NCBI GenBank assembly: GCA_021817145.1
Contig: JAKAVV010000005.1
Location: 96,341 to 160,340 of the forward strand
Origin: a bacterium
Lineage (GTDB): Bacteria; Vulcanimicrobiota; JABDET01
Direction: 5' to 3'
DNA: 64,000 nucleotides
Shown: positions 16,515 through 24,945 of the stretch, in pieces
Layout: each line of letters begins with the position of its first letter
Numbering within the stretch: the first letter of the stretch is position 1
Program-made: the position numbers and the translations under genes
The notes under the pieces: generated by a model
The model's database searches: none
What the model was told of the DNA's origin: nothing
Seen by the model: the letters and a program-made list of their open reading frames with translations, nothing else

Positions 16515-17261
16515 GTGAGATTGAGCAGGGAAGAGTATCTTGTCCCTTTGGTTGAGGTTGAAAAGTTTGCGGTTCAGGAAAGGATTCCCATAGAAGAGAA
16601 CAATGGAGAAGAGAACCTGTCTCATCCACCAGACCCTTCTTTTGTTTTAGAACAGGCTAAAAAAAACGCGGAAGAGATCCTTCGCCAGGCTAATGATGAT
16701 AAAGAAAAGATGTTGGAATTGGCTCAGCGGGAAGCCGTTAAAATTCGAGATGAAGCTTTAAAACAAGGGTATGATGAGGGGAAGACGCAAGGGATTGAGC
16801 AAGGAGAAAAACGATACAACGAAAAAGTCGCAGAACTTCAAAATGAATTTTTAAGTTTAGCCCATTCCTTGCAAAGAGAAAAAGAAAAGCTTCTCGCGCA
16901 GAGCGAATCTGAGCTGGTTGCTTTAGCTGTTGAAATCGCGAAAGCAGTGGTTCATCAAGAATTGTTAACCCATCGGGAAATTGTTGTTAATCTAACTCAT
17001 GAAGCAGTCTCTCGACTGATTCAAAGAGAAAATTTGACGGTTCGAGTCAATCCCGAAGATCTGGATATATTGAACTTGCATAAAGAGGAGATTTTGCAAA
17101 AAAATGATTTGAAGAATTTTCATCTGGTTGAAGATATTCGCGTCCCTAAAGGAGGAGTTATTGTAGAATCATCAGGAGGCCAGGTGGATGGGAGAATAGA
17201 GACTCAGTTTCAGGAAGTGGGTAAGAAGTTGAAAAAGATGGAGTCAGAAGGTAAGCAGTGA
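16515..17261 (+). CDS. fliH: Flagellar export ATPase regulator FliH
   Basis: Peripheral stator-like partner of the FliI ATPase. It has a long charged coiled coil (about residues 45-130, EQAKKNAEEILRQAN onward) with Gly/Gln-spaced repeats (GYDEGKTQGIEQGEKRY) and a C-terminal FliH/VATP-E-like domain ending in VPKGGVIVESSGGQVDGR. The frame is open from 16461, overlapping fliG; the starts GTG 16515 and TTG 16521 just after the fliG stop are more likely, but no strong ribosome site decides. The stop overlaps the fliI GTG start (GTGA). Confidence 0.9.
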   Translation: MRLSREEYLVPLVEVEKFAVQERIPIEENNGEENLSHPPDPSFVLEQAKKNAEEILRQANDDKEKMLELAQREAVKIRDEALKQGYDEGKTQGIEQGEKRYNEKVAELQNEFLSLAHSLQREKEKLLAQSESELVALAVEIAKAVVHQELLTHREIVVNLTHEAVSRLIQRENLTVRVNPEDLDILNLHKEEILQKNDLKNFHLVEDIRVPKGGVIVESSGGQVDGRIETQFQEVGKKLKKMESEGKQ

Positions 17262-18577
17262 CAGGAATTGCTCTTTCTCGATACAAAGATGAGATCTCAA
17301 GTTTAGACCCGTTTCAGGTAAGCGGAAAGATAAGGCAGGTGATTGGATTAGTCATAGAAGCAGACGGACCTTCTGTTTCTATTGGAGAAGCCTGTATGAT
17401 TCACAAGAACGAAACCGAATCACTGTTAGCTGAAGTGGTTGGATTTAAAGATCATACGGTTCTTTTGATGCCTTTTGGAATGATGCATGGAATTGTCCCG
17501 GGGTCTCTGGTTGTTTCAACAGGAGGTCCTTTAAGAATTAAAGTAAGCCCAAATCTGCCAGGAAGGGTGCTTAATGCTCTTGGAGAGCCTATTGATGGAA
17601 AAGGTCCTATTTTAGACTTTGAAGAGAGGAGTGTTCAGAATCAGCCTCCGAATCCTATGGAAAGAAAGCCTGTAGCTCAACCTCTTCCTATGGGAATTCG
17701 AGCCATTGACAGCTGCTTGACTATTGGGAAAGGGCAGAGAATGGGGATTTTTTCTGGGAGCGGGGTTGGAAAATCAACCCTTTTAGGGATGATAGCCCGA
17801 AACACAGAAGCCGATATTAATGTTATCGCTTTAATTGGAGAAAGAGGAAGAGAAGTGAAGGAGTTTTTAGAACGAGATTTAGGTGAGAAAGGATTGGCGA
17901 GATCAGTGGTTGTGGTGGCAACCAGTGATCAGCCCGCTCTTTTAAGAATTAAAGGGGCTGTTGCGGCTCATTCGATTGCAGAGTATTTTCGCGACAGGGG
18001 AAAAGATGTCAATCTGCTGTTCGATTCGATTACTCGCTTCGCTTCTGCGCAAAGAGAGGTCGGACTTGCCATTGGAGAACCCCCAACAACCCGAGGATAC
18101 ACCCCTTCTGTTTTTGCGCTTCTCCCTCAAATTCTGGAAAGAGCCGGAACCAGCTCAAAAGGGACAATCACTGGATTATATACGGTCTTAGTGGAAGCAG
18201 ATGATATGAATGAACCGATTGCTGATGCAGTCAGGGCGATTTTAGATGGACATATTGTTTTAAGCCGAGAATTAGCCACTCAGAATCATTATCCTCCGAT
18301 TGATGTTTTGCAGAGCATCAGCAGAGTTATGATTAATATCGTTTCTCGAGAGCACCAGCAGGCAGCAGGCAGACTCAGGAACATTCTTTCTACTTATCAG
18401 AAAGCTCAAGATTTGATTCGAATTGGGGCCTACGTTTCGGGAAGCGACTCAAAAGTGGATTATGCCGTTTCCATGATCGAAAAAATAAACGGGTTTTTAA
18501 AGCAGGAGATTGGAGAAAACCCTGTTTATCCAGAAACAGTTTCAGAGCTGCTGCAGATGGTTAAGGAGGGGGGATGA
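17258..18577 (+). CDS. fliI: Flagellum-specific ATPase FliI
   Basis: F1-beta-like ATPase that energises type III flagellar export. Walker A is GSGVGKST (about residues 171-178); GERGREVKEF and Walker B LLFDSITRFA follow, then the C-terminal helical domain. Length 439 is normal. The GTG start overlaps the fliH stop by four bases. Just past the gene, AAGGAGG (18563-18569) and CCTCCTT (18584-18590) could pair as a weak hairpin ahead of the internal promoter for fliJ. Confidence 0.96.
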   Translation: MTGIALSRYKDEISSLDPFQVSGKIRQVIGLVIEADGPSVSIGEACMIHKNETESLLAEVVGFKDHTVLLMPFGMMHGIVPGSLVVSTGGPLRIKVSPNLPGRVLNALGEPIDGKGPILDFEERSVQNQPPNPMERKPVAQPLPMGIRAIDSCLTIGKGQRMGIFSGSGVGKSTLLGMIARNTEADINVIALIGERGREVKEFLERDLGEKGLARSVVVVATSDQPALLRIKGAVAAHSIAEYFRDRGKDVNLLFDSITRFASAQREVGLAIGEPPTTRGYTPSVFALLPQILERAGTSSKGTITGLYTVLVEADDMNEPIADAVRAILDGHIVLSRELATQNHYPPIDVLQSISRVMINIVSREHQQAAGRLRNILSTYQKAQDLIRIGAYVSGSDSKVDYAVSMIEKINGFLKQEIGENPVYPETVSELLQMVKEGG

Positions 18578-18598
18578 AAAAATCCTCCTTTTGCATAG

Positions 18599-18627
18599 TT
18601 GACTATAGGCCAGAGGTCTGGTATGAT
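18599..18627 (+). promoter_or_regulatory. Internal sigma70-type promoter before fliJ
   Basis: TTGACT at 18599-18604, exactly 17 bases, TATGAT at 18622-18627, followed by AGAGGG and the fliJ GTG at 18643. It sits in the only sizeable gap (65 bases) of the early operon and would give separate expression of fliJ, fliK and the hook genes. Confidence 0.7.
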
Positions 18628-18642
18628 GGATAGAGGGAAAAA

Positions 18643-19116
18643 GTGAGACGTTTTGCTTATCGCTTCCAGACGATTCTTAACTTGAAGACCTTGAAAGAAG
18701 AGGTTAAGATAAAGGAGTTTGCTGAGATTGTGAATCTCCTTTATAAAGAACAGGGTTTGCTGCAGAATTGGATTCAGGAGTTGGATGGCTGCCAGACTCT
18801 TCTTGTGTCAGGATTTAATTCTAATTCAGGAGTTTCAGGACTTGAATTGATTTTTTATCAAGAATATGTTCTCTCCCTGGAGCAGGCGATTCGCGTTCAG
18901 GAAGAAAAGATTAGACTTCTGCTGGAAGCCCTTGAAGAAAAAAGAGAGGAATTGATTCAATCTTCGAAAGAAAAGAAGGTTTTTGAAAATATTTTAAAAC
19001 AAGATTATAAAGTTTACTGCTCCCTTTTCGAAAAAGAGGAGTCAAAATTTTTAGATGAAGTAACCATGGTTCAAAATCATTTAAAAAGAAAGGAGGTGAA
19101 AAATGAATATCCTTGA
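18643..19116 (+). CDS. fliJ: Flagellar export chaperone FliJ
   Basis: Stalk-like coiled-coil protein of the export ATPase complex. The N-terminus FAYRFQTILNLKTLKEE matches the start of FliJ proteins (FxFRLxxxLxxxKxxEE), and most of the 157 residues form a charged coiled coil. The GTG start follows AGAGGGAAAAA. Assignment rests on the N-terminus, the fold pattern and the position between fliI and fliK. Confidence 0.88.
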   Translation: MRRFAYRFQTILNLKTLKEEVKIKEFAEIVNLLYKEQGLLQNWIQELDGCQTLLVSGFNSNSGVSGLELIFYQEYVLSLEQAIRVQEEKIRLLLEALEEKREELIQSSKEKKVFENILKQDYKVYCSLFEKEESKFLDEVTMVQNHLKRKEVKNEYP

Positions 19117-20587
19117 GCTTTTCAACCCGGATCCCCAGATTTCAGTAAAATCAGTGAAGGGGGAAAGTTCAGTCCTAAATCTTCCGAAAACTTCTCATTT
19201 AAACTCTGCTTCTTCTCATTCTTTTCTCAATCTGTTGAGTTCTATTGTTAAGAATCCTCAAAAAATCGATCCTTCCCAATCTTATTTGCCTGCCCTTGTT
19301 CCACAGGCTCTATCCACTCAAACGACACACGAGCTTCCGAATCCGACCCAATCTCAATCTTCAGAGCCATCTCATTCTCCCATTCTGCAGGCCACTCCAG
19401 AGCCAGGAACTTCTGTCCCCCTGCAGTCTCTTTACTCTGATGTGAAAGCCCAGCCCGCCAAACTTCTGCTCCAACCACCTGATCCCCTGATAACTGCGCG
19501 CGATCTGCCAGCTCCAATTTCCTCTTCAGAGCCATCTCATTCTCCCATCCTGCAGTCCACTCCAGAGCCAGGAACGTCTGCTCCTGCGCAGTCTCTTTAC
19601 TCTGATGTGAAAGCCCAGCCCGCCAAACTTCTGCTCCAACCTGTCAACACTCCAGCAAATCCAGAGAAACTTCCTGATGGGAATCCGCAAGACCTGTCAG
19701 TGGGAACTCCGCAAGAGCTGCCAGCTGCCAACACGCAAGAGCTGACAACTGGAAACACGCAAAACCTGCCAATTCAATCCGAATCACTCCCACTTATGGA
19801 AGAGATTGCCCATACTGTTCTTACAGAAGGTGAACCAACTCCTGTCGTCCATCCTGCTCTTCCTCCATCTGAATTCCAGGCGCAAATTATTCCATCTGCT
19901 CAGGAGCCACAGGGTCAAACCGTAAAAATAGCGCCCACTCCATCTGCCCCGCCGAACCGCCCTCAGGTAACCACCCAATCTACTTCAGATCAGGCTCTTC
20001 AGGCGCAGATTTTCAACTCTTCTTCAAAACAGATGGGAGAAATTTTGCAAGCAGCATCCTCACAGATTAACAAGTTGACTTTGAAATCTTCTGTTAATAC
20101 AACTGCTGACACCCAACTGCTTTCCACAACCCCAATTCAGCAGTCCAATGCTGCCTTCCAGCTAAAAGAGCCTGCTAATCTCAGCCACTCTATTCTCAAT
20201 TTGGTTCAGCAGATTCAAGAACGTTTCCCCACTCAGACTGTAAAATCTGGCAGCATGGAACTCCAATTGAACCCCCCATCCCTTGGGAAAGTAACTTTAC
20301 AGATAACTCTGCAGAGTGGAAATGTGAAAGTTAACCTGGCGACTCAACTTCCTGATGCCAAAGCTGTTCTTGAGCAGCATGCTCTGGTTTTAAAAAATCA
20401 TCTAATGGATCAGGGTTTGAATATTCAGGAGTTTAATATTTCACTAAAACAGAACCAGCAGCATTCAGAATCAGGTTCTTCGTTTTCGTTTAATATGCCG
20501 CTGAATGAGAAAGTAGAAGAAGAGAGTGTGAATAAAATTCACTCTTCGATTTTCAACAAAACAGCAGCAGTTGATTATTTTGTTTAG
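19103..20587 (+). CDS. fliK: Flagellar hook-length control protein FliK
   Basis: Molecular ruler that sets hook length and switches export specificity. The central 300 residues are low-complexity, rich in Pro, Gln, Ser and Thr, as in FliK rulers. The C-terminal domain (about 375-460) has SMELQLNPPSLGKVTLQITL, the FliK_C core. The ATG follows an ideal AAAGGAGGTG within the end of fliJ. The middle holds a 119-base duplication and several eight-residue repeats of the type TPQELPA/NTQELTT. Length 494 is ordinary. Confidence 0.93.
   Translation: MNILELFNPDPQISVKSVKGESSVLNLPKTSHLNSASSHSFLNLLSSIVKNPQKIDPSQSYLPALVPQALSTQTTHELPNPTQSQSSEPSHSPILQATPEPGTSVPLQSLYSDVKAQPAKLLLQPPDPLITARDLPAPISSSEPSHSPILQSTPEPGTSAPAQSLYSDVKAQPAKLLLQPVNTPANPEKLPDGNPQDLSVGTPQELPAANTQELTTGNTQNLPIQSESLPLMEEIAHTVLTEGEPTPVVHPALPPSEFQAQIIPSAQEPQGQTVKIAPTPSAPPNRPQVTTQSTSDQALQAQIFNSSSKQMGEILQAASSQINKLTLKSSVNTTADTQLLSTTPIQQSNAAFQLKEPANLSHSILNLVQQIQERFPTQTVKSGSMELQLNPPSLGKVTLQITLQSGNVKVNLATQLPDAKAVLEQHALVLKNHLMDQGLNIQEFNISLKQNQQHSESGSSFSFNMPLNEKVEEESVNKIHSSIFNKTAAVDYFV
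19358..19641 (+). repeat. Two 119-bp direct repeats inside fliK
   Basis: Copies at 19358-19476 and 19523-19641, offset by 165 bases and therefore in frame. Each encodes SSEPSHSPILQ-(A/S)-TPEPGTS and SLYSDVKAQPAKLLLQP. They differ at only a few bases, which suggests a recent duplication lengthening the FliK ruler. Shorter 24-base repeats follow to about 19770. Confidence 0.9.
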
Positions 20588-20599
20588 GAGGTGAAAAAA

Positions 20600-21010
20600 A
20601 TGGCTTCGCCAATAAGTATTGCCAGTTTAGCGTCATCACTGGGGAATTCTGCATCTTCTTCCAGTTCATCCCAAACCCTTAACCCAAGCGCTTTTCTGCA
20701 GCTGTTGATGACAGAGCTTCAAAATCAAGATCCAACCCAACCCATGAGCCCAACTCAGGAAATGTCCCAGTTGGCGCAGATGAGCTCTCTTCAGCAAATG
20801 CAGAATTTAAGCAGCTCTTTCAATAGTTTTTCTCAGATGGCTGAATTGACTCAAGGGGCTACACTCATCGGAAAAAGTGTAACAGTTTCCAATGGAAGCG
20901 GGGGAACGATTTCAGGAACCATTCAGTCTCTGCAGCTCCAGAATGGAACCCCTTATTTGGAAATCAACAATATTCTCTATCCAATGAATTCTATTTTAAG
21001 TGTGGGGTAA
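20600..21010 (+). CDS. flgD: Flagellar hook capping protein FlgD (short form)
   Basis: Caps the growing hook. The conserved N-terminal block LNPSAFLQLLMTELQNQDP followed by PTQEMSQLAQMSSLQQMQNL is diagnostic. The protein has only 136 residues, like the short Firmicutes FlgD, without the large C-terminal domains of enterobacterial FlgD. The frame opens at GTG 20591, but that codon is part of the ribosome site AGGAGGTG; the ATG at 20600 is the start. Confidence 0.94.
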   Translation: MASPISIASLASSLGNSASSSSSSQTLNPSAFLQLLMTELQNQDPTQPMSPTQEMSQLAQMSSLQQMQNLSSSFNSFSQMAELTQGATLIGKSVTVSNGSGGTISGTIQSLQLQNGTPYLEINNILYPMNSILSVG

Positions 21011-21013
21011 ATC

Positions 21014-21403
21014 ATGAGTGATTCCACGAATCCATTCTTAATACAAGAAGCAGCGCAAAAGCGGGCTGCTCAAGAAATTGCTTTAAGAGAGCAGCAGCAA
21101 GCGGTTCCTGCGCAGGGATTTAAGAATCTGCTCCAGCAGGCTCAAACCAGCAGGCTCAAATTTTCAGCTCATGCTCAAGAGCGTCTGCAGTCGCGGAATA
21201 TCCAATTGTCTCCTCAAAGTTTAAATAAACTTGGAGAAATGGTGGATAAAGTTTCTGAGAAAGGAGGGAAAGAATCGTTGTTTCTTATGGACAATCTTGC
21301 TCTTGTTGTCAGCGTGAAAAACCGAGTGGTTATCACAGCCGTAGATGGGGCATCCATGAAAGACAATGTTTTTACAAATATTGACAGCGCAGTAGTGATG
21401 TAG
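21014..21403 (+). CDS. Flagellar operon protein, TIGR02530/DUF3766 family
   Basis: A 129-residue protein with the conserved block KFSAHAQERLQSRNIQLSP and ALVVSVKNRVVITAVDG that marks the small flagellar-operon family found between flgD and flgE in Firmicutes and relatives. Its biochemical role is not established; position suggests a part in hook assembly. It starts three bases after the flgD stop. Confidence 0.88.
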   Translation: MSDSTNPFLIQEAAQKRAAQEIALREQQQAVPAQGFKNLLQQAQTSRLKFSAHAQERLQSRNIQLSPQSLNKLGEMVDKVSEKGGKESLFLMDNLALVVSVKNRVVITAVDGASMKDNVFTNIDSAVVM

Positions 21404-21476
21404 GCTGGACCTCTGTTAAGGAGGAAGCCTCAGCCGCAGAATGATTGAAGCGGTAGAAAAAAAGGAGGTCATGAAA

Positions 21477-22739
21477 ATGGGTTTAATACCATCGCTTGGA
21501 AGCGCCATCTCAGGCATGGATGGTTTTTTAGAACAACTGGATGTTATTGGAAATAATATTGCCAACTCTACAACAACAGGGTTTAAATCGAGTGATGTTA
21601 CATTTCAAAATGCTATTTCACAGTTAATTCGGGGAGCAACCCCTCCAGGAACCACTGCAGGTGGAACCAATCCCCTGGAACTTGGACTGGGAACAAATAT
21701 TGCTGCCATTACTCCGAATTTTACGCAGGGGCAGCTGCAAAATACAGGGATCCCCTCTGATCTAGCGATCAATGGATCAGGACTTTTTATTTTACAGACT
21801 CCTCAGGGACAGCAGTTTACCCGAGCCGGCAATTTTTCTCTGGATGCCAACAATAATCTGGTGGATCCAAATGGAAATTTTGTTCAGGGATTTCAAGCAG
21901 TCAATGGGGTTGTGAACACGAATGCTTTGGGGAATATTAACATTCCTCTTGGGCAGTTAACCCTTGCTGAGCCAACCTCTCTTGCAACGTACGGCGGAAA
22001 TTTCAATTCTGCCACACCGATTGGGGGTTCATTTAATGTAACGACAACAGCGTACGACAGTCTTGGAACCCCCCAAACCTTAACCCTTACTTTTACGGCT
22101 ATTCCAACCGGTTTTCCAGGGGAAAATGAATGGTCTTATTCTGTTGCAGGTCCTGCTGGATCTACGATTACTGGTTCAACTCCTGGCGACATCGTTTTTA
22201 CCAATACAGGAGCGCTGGATACCACGAATTCCACATCTGGCGGGAAGCCTGTTATAACCGTTAATTTTCATAATGGGTCAAACCCTGCTCAAAACATTAC
22301 GCTCAACTTCTCGCAGTTTACTCAGTTAGATGGGCAGGATACTGCTGCAACAGTGAACCAGAATGGGTCTGCTATTGGCACATTGAATAATTTTTCCGTT
22401 GGGCAGAACGGGATTATTACTGGTTCTTTTACTAATGGATTAACCCAGGTTCTAGGGCAGGTGGCTCTTGCGAATTTCAGCAATCCCCAGGGGCTTCAGG
22501 CTCAAGGGAACAACACTTATACTGCTACTTCTAATTCTGGAACCCCTCAAATCAATGCTCCGGATGCAGGGGGGCTTGGCTCAGTGATTGGAGGAGCCCT
22601 TGAAAATTCCAATGTGGATCTAACCAATGAGCTGACAAATTTAATTACCACTCAGAGCGCTTTTGAAGCCTCTGCTCGAGTGATTACAACTTCTCAAACC
22701 GTGCTTGGAGATGTGATTCAGGCAATGGGCGGAGTATAA
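21477..22739 (+). CDS. flgE: Flagellar hook protein FlgE
   Basis: Subunit of the hook. The N-terminal rod/hook signature DVIGNNIANSTTTGFKSS and the C-terminal ANELTNLITTQSAFEASARV-like block (here TNELTNLITTQSAFEASARV) are clear; the central Thr/Gly/Asn-rich region forms the surface domains. The frame is open from 21441, but the ribosome site AAAGGAGGTC at 21461-21470 fits the ATG at 21477 (8 bases) best; ATG 21471 is too close. The product is 420 residues. A strong stem-loop follows the stop. Confidence 0.94.
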   Translation: MGLIPSLGSAISGMDGFLEQLDVIGNNIANSTTTGFKSSDVTFQNAISQLIRGATPPGTTAGGTNPLELGLGTNIAAITPNFTQGQLQNTGIPSDLAINGSGLFILQTPQGQQFTRAGNFSLDANNNLVDPNGNFVQGFQAVNGVVNTNALGNINIPLGQLTLAEPTSLATYGGNFNSATPIGGSFNVTTTAYDSLGTPQTLTLTFTAIPTGFPGENEWSYSVAGPAGSTITGSTPGDIVFTNTGALDTTNSTSGGKPVITVNFHNGSNPAQNITLNFSQFTQLDGQDTAATVNQNGSAIGTLNNFSVGQNGIITGSFTNGLTQVLGQVALANFSNPQGLQAQGNNTYTATSNSGTPQINAPDAGGLGSVIGGALENSNVDLTNELTNLITTQSAFEASARVITTSQTVLGDVIQAMGGV

Positions 22740-22743
22740 AGAT

Positions 22744-22770
22744 AAAGGGAGGGGGATAACCCCTCCCTTT
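22744..22770 (+). terminator. 11-bp perfect stem-loop between flgE and swrD
   Basis: AAAGGGAGGGG (22744-22754), loop GATAA, CCCCTCCCTTT (22760-22770). The stem is very GC-rich with a five-base loop, but only three U residues follow, so it may act as a partial terminator or a 3'-end stabiliser for the upstream rod-hook mRNA rather than a full stop. Confidence 0.6.
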
Positions 22771-22815
22771 AAAACTATCGCAAAAGTAAATGGTTTCAAA
22801 GAAAGGAAGGGCAAT

Positions 22816-23049
22816 TTGATCAAAGTGAAAAAGTTGAATCAGGAAGAGATCGTGGTCAATGCTGATTTGATTGAATATATTGAAGCCAATCCCGATGTTG
22901 TGATCACTCTGACAACAGGGAACAAAATCGTCGTAAGAGAAACAATGGAAGAAGTGGTAAAAAAAGTGATTGAATATAAATCTGCCATCAATTTGCTTCT
23001 TCTAAGAGCTCTGCAAGATATTCAAGGAGTAAAAGGTGGACACTCTTAA
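22816..23049 (+). CDS. swrD: FlbD/SwrD-family flagellar protein
   Basis: A 77-residue protein of the FlbD/SwrD family (IKVKKLNQEEIVVNADLIEYIE and the VREtMEEVVKKVIEYK tail). In Bacillus, SwrD follows flgE and increases flagellar motor power through the stator. The start is TTG at 22816 after AAGGAAGG; the family N-terminus MIKxxxLN fits it exactly. Its end overlaps the motA start by 14 bases, consistent with a shared function with MotA/MotB. Confidence 0.9.
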   Translation: MIKVKKLNQEEIVVNADLIEYIEANPDVVITLTTGNKIVVRETMEEVVKKVIEYKSAINLLLLRALQDIQGVKGGHS

Positions 23050-24019
23050 AGCCCCTTCTTCCAAAATTTTAGCGATGAGAAGGCAGAGCGCCCTTAAACA
23101 GTTTGATTTAATGAGCTTGGCTGGCATTGTGCTGGTGGTTCTTGGCCTCTGCTGCGAAGTTTTTGCTCGAGTTTTCAATGGGCTTCAGAGTTTTGTCGCT
23201 GGGCTGTTTGATTTAATTCATCTGGATGCCGTAATGCACTTTGTCAATGTTCCCGCTTTTTTTCTGATCCTGTTTGCTTCTTTTGGAGCCACTATCATAG
23301 CCCATCAATGGGAAGAAATTAAAACTCTGCCGCGCCTCCTTTCTTTTGTGATAAAAGAATCTGACTTTGATTTTGAAAAGATCATTGTTCTGCTGGCATC
23401 TTTTTCAGAAAAAGCAAGAAGAGAAGGGCTTTTAAAACTTGAGGATGAGTTAAAAGGAATTGCCGATCCTTTTATTAGAGAAGCTGTTCAGTTGGTGATT
23501 GATGGAACAGATATGGAGCTGCTCCAGAGAATGTTAAGCATTAAAGTAGAGGCAATGAAAGAAAGGCACAAAAAAGGGGAAATGATCTTTATGGATTGGG
23601 GTGGATTTGCTCCAACTATCGGGATTATTGGAACAGTTATGGGATTGATTCATGTGTTGAGTTCAGGCCTTGGATCTGGGAATATGAACGCTCTTGGCGC
23701 AGGAATTGCTCGCGCTTTTTTAGCTACCTTTTATGGAATCGCATCCGCCAATCTGCTTCTGCTGCCTGCTGCTGGAAAACTTAGATTGAGAAACCAGGAT
23801 GAGACCATGATGAAAGAGATGATTCTAGAAGGGATTATGAGTATTCAAAGCGGAGATAATCCAAGACTTTTGAAGGAAAAATTGAAAACTTTTCTCCCTT
23901 CTAAAACAGAAGCAAAACCTAAGATTCAAAAAGTAAAAAAGCCTGGATTGTTTAAAGGGCAGTCAGGTGGACCCCAAAAGGCTGAAAAAACAGAAGAGGA
24001 AAAAGTCGGAGTTCCTTAA
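23036..24019 (+). CDS. motA: Flagellar motor stator protein MotA
   Basis: Proton- or sodium-conducting stator subunit. Four transmembrane helices are visible (about residues 27-50, 65-87, 180-205 and 215-240 counted roughly), with the stator signature GGFAPTIGIIGTVMGLIHVL and the cytoplasmic loop carrying conserved charged residues (EKARREGLLKLEDEL). A Lys-rich tail of about 40 residues extends past the usual end. Start GTG 23036, inside the end of swrD, after CAAGGAG. Confidence 0.95.
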   Translation: MDTLKAPSSKILAMRRQSALKQFDLMSLAGIVLVVLGLCCEVFARVFNGLQSFVAGLFDLIHLDAVMHFVNVPAFFLILFASFGATIIAHQWEEIKTLPRLLSFVIKESDFDFEKIIVLLASFSEKARREGLLKLEDELKGIADPFIREAVQLVIDGTDMELLQRMLSIKVEAMKERHKKGEMIFMDWGGFAPTIGIIGTVMGLIHVLSSGLGSGNMNALGAGIARAFLATFYGIASANLLLLPAAGKLRLRNQDETMMKEMILEGIMSIQSGDNPRLLKEKLKTFLPSKTEAKPKIQKVKKPGLFKGQSGGPQKAEKTEEEKVGVP

Positions 24020-24022
24020 ATC

Positions 24023-24943
24023 ATGGAGCAGTCTAAACTTCTGCTGAGAAGGGGTTCTAAAAAAGAAGAGGGGCATAAAACCCATGAAGCCGCGGGAATG
24101 ATGAGATGGCTTTTAACTTATGCCGATATGCTGACCCTTCTTTTCGCTCTTTTTGTGATCTTATACGCGATGAGCAGACCTCAAATTCAAAGCATTATTG
24201 AAACTCAAAAATCTCTTGCCAAGGCTTTCCACGGAAAACCAGCTTCTTTAACCCAGGTCTATCAACAAATGCAGCAAAATCCGCGGATAAGTTCAAGCGA
24301 GAAAGCCAGAGAAGTAAAACAGTTTCTGCAGTACTTAAAATCTCATGCAAAGGAAAGATCGGTTAAGCGGTTTTTAAAACAAAATCCAACTTTATCAAAA
24401 CAGATCCATCCTTCTATTTCTCCTATGAGCAATCCTTATCGCCCTTTAAAGATGATTCAAAAAGAACTGCGCGCATTTAGAGCGGAAAACCGTTTGGAAG
24501 GGGATTTTAAAACCACGATTCAGCCTAAAAGAGGGCTTGTGATTCAACTGTTAACAGATGGGGTTTTGTTCAGCCTTGGCAGAGCTTATCTTAAGCCTAA
24601 AGCAAAAGAGATTATCGCAAAAATTGCGCAGTTCATCCAGCAGCAGCATATTAAAGGCCATATTCGAGTTGATGGTTTTACGGATAATCTACCTGTTTTA
24701 GGAGGACCTTATAGAAATAATCTCATGCTTTCTATGGCAAGAGCTGCGAATGTATGGGTTTATATGGTGAAGATGGGGATTCCTCCGGAACGAATCTCTG
24801 CTGCAGGTTATGGGAAGTACAGACCGCTTGTTCCCAATACAACTCCTGCTAATCGCCGTTTAAATCGAAGAGTAGAGATTACCATCCCTCCTTTTGTGAA
24901 GGTTTTAAAAAAGGGAAACCCCTCCATGCCAAGGAAATTTTAA
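24023..24943 (+). CDS. motB: Flagellar motor stator protein MotB
   Basis: Ion-channel and peptidoglycan-anchoring stator subunit. One N-terminal transmembrane helix contains the ion-binding Asp in TYADMLTLLFALFVILYAMS (about residues 34-53). The C-terminal OmpA-like peptidoglycan-binding domain is shown by VDGFTDNLPV and NRRLNRRVEI. Length 306. The plug/linker between them is Lys-rich. Starts three bases after motA. Confidence 0.95.
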   Translation: MEQSKLLLRRGSKKEEGHKTHEAAGMMRWLLTYADMLTLLFALFVILYAMSRPQIQSIIETQKSLAKAFHGKPASLTQVYQQMQQNPRISSSEKAREVKQFLQYLKSHAKERSVKRFLKQNPTLSKQIHPSISPMSNPYRPLKMIQKELRAFRAENRLEGDFKTTIQPKRGLVIQLLTDGVLFSLGRAYLKPKAKEIIAKIAQFIQQQHIKGHIRVDGFTDNLPVLGGPYRNNLMLSMARAANVWVYMVKMGIPPERISAAGYGKYRPLVPNTTPANRRLNRRVEITIPPFVKVLKKGNPSMPRKF

Positions 24944-24945
24944 TC

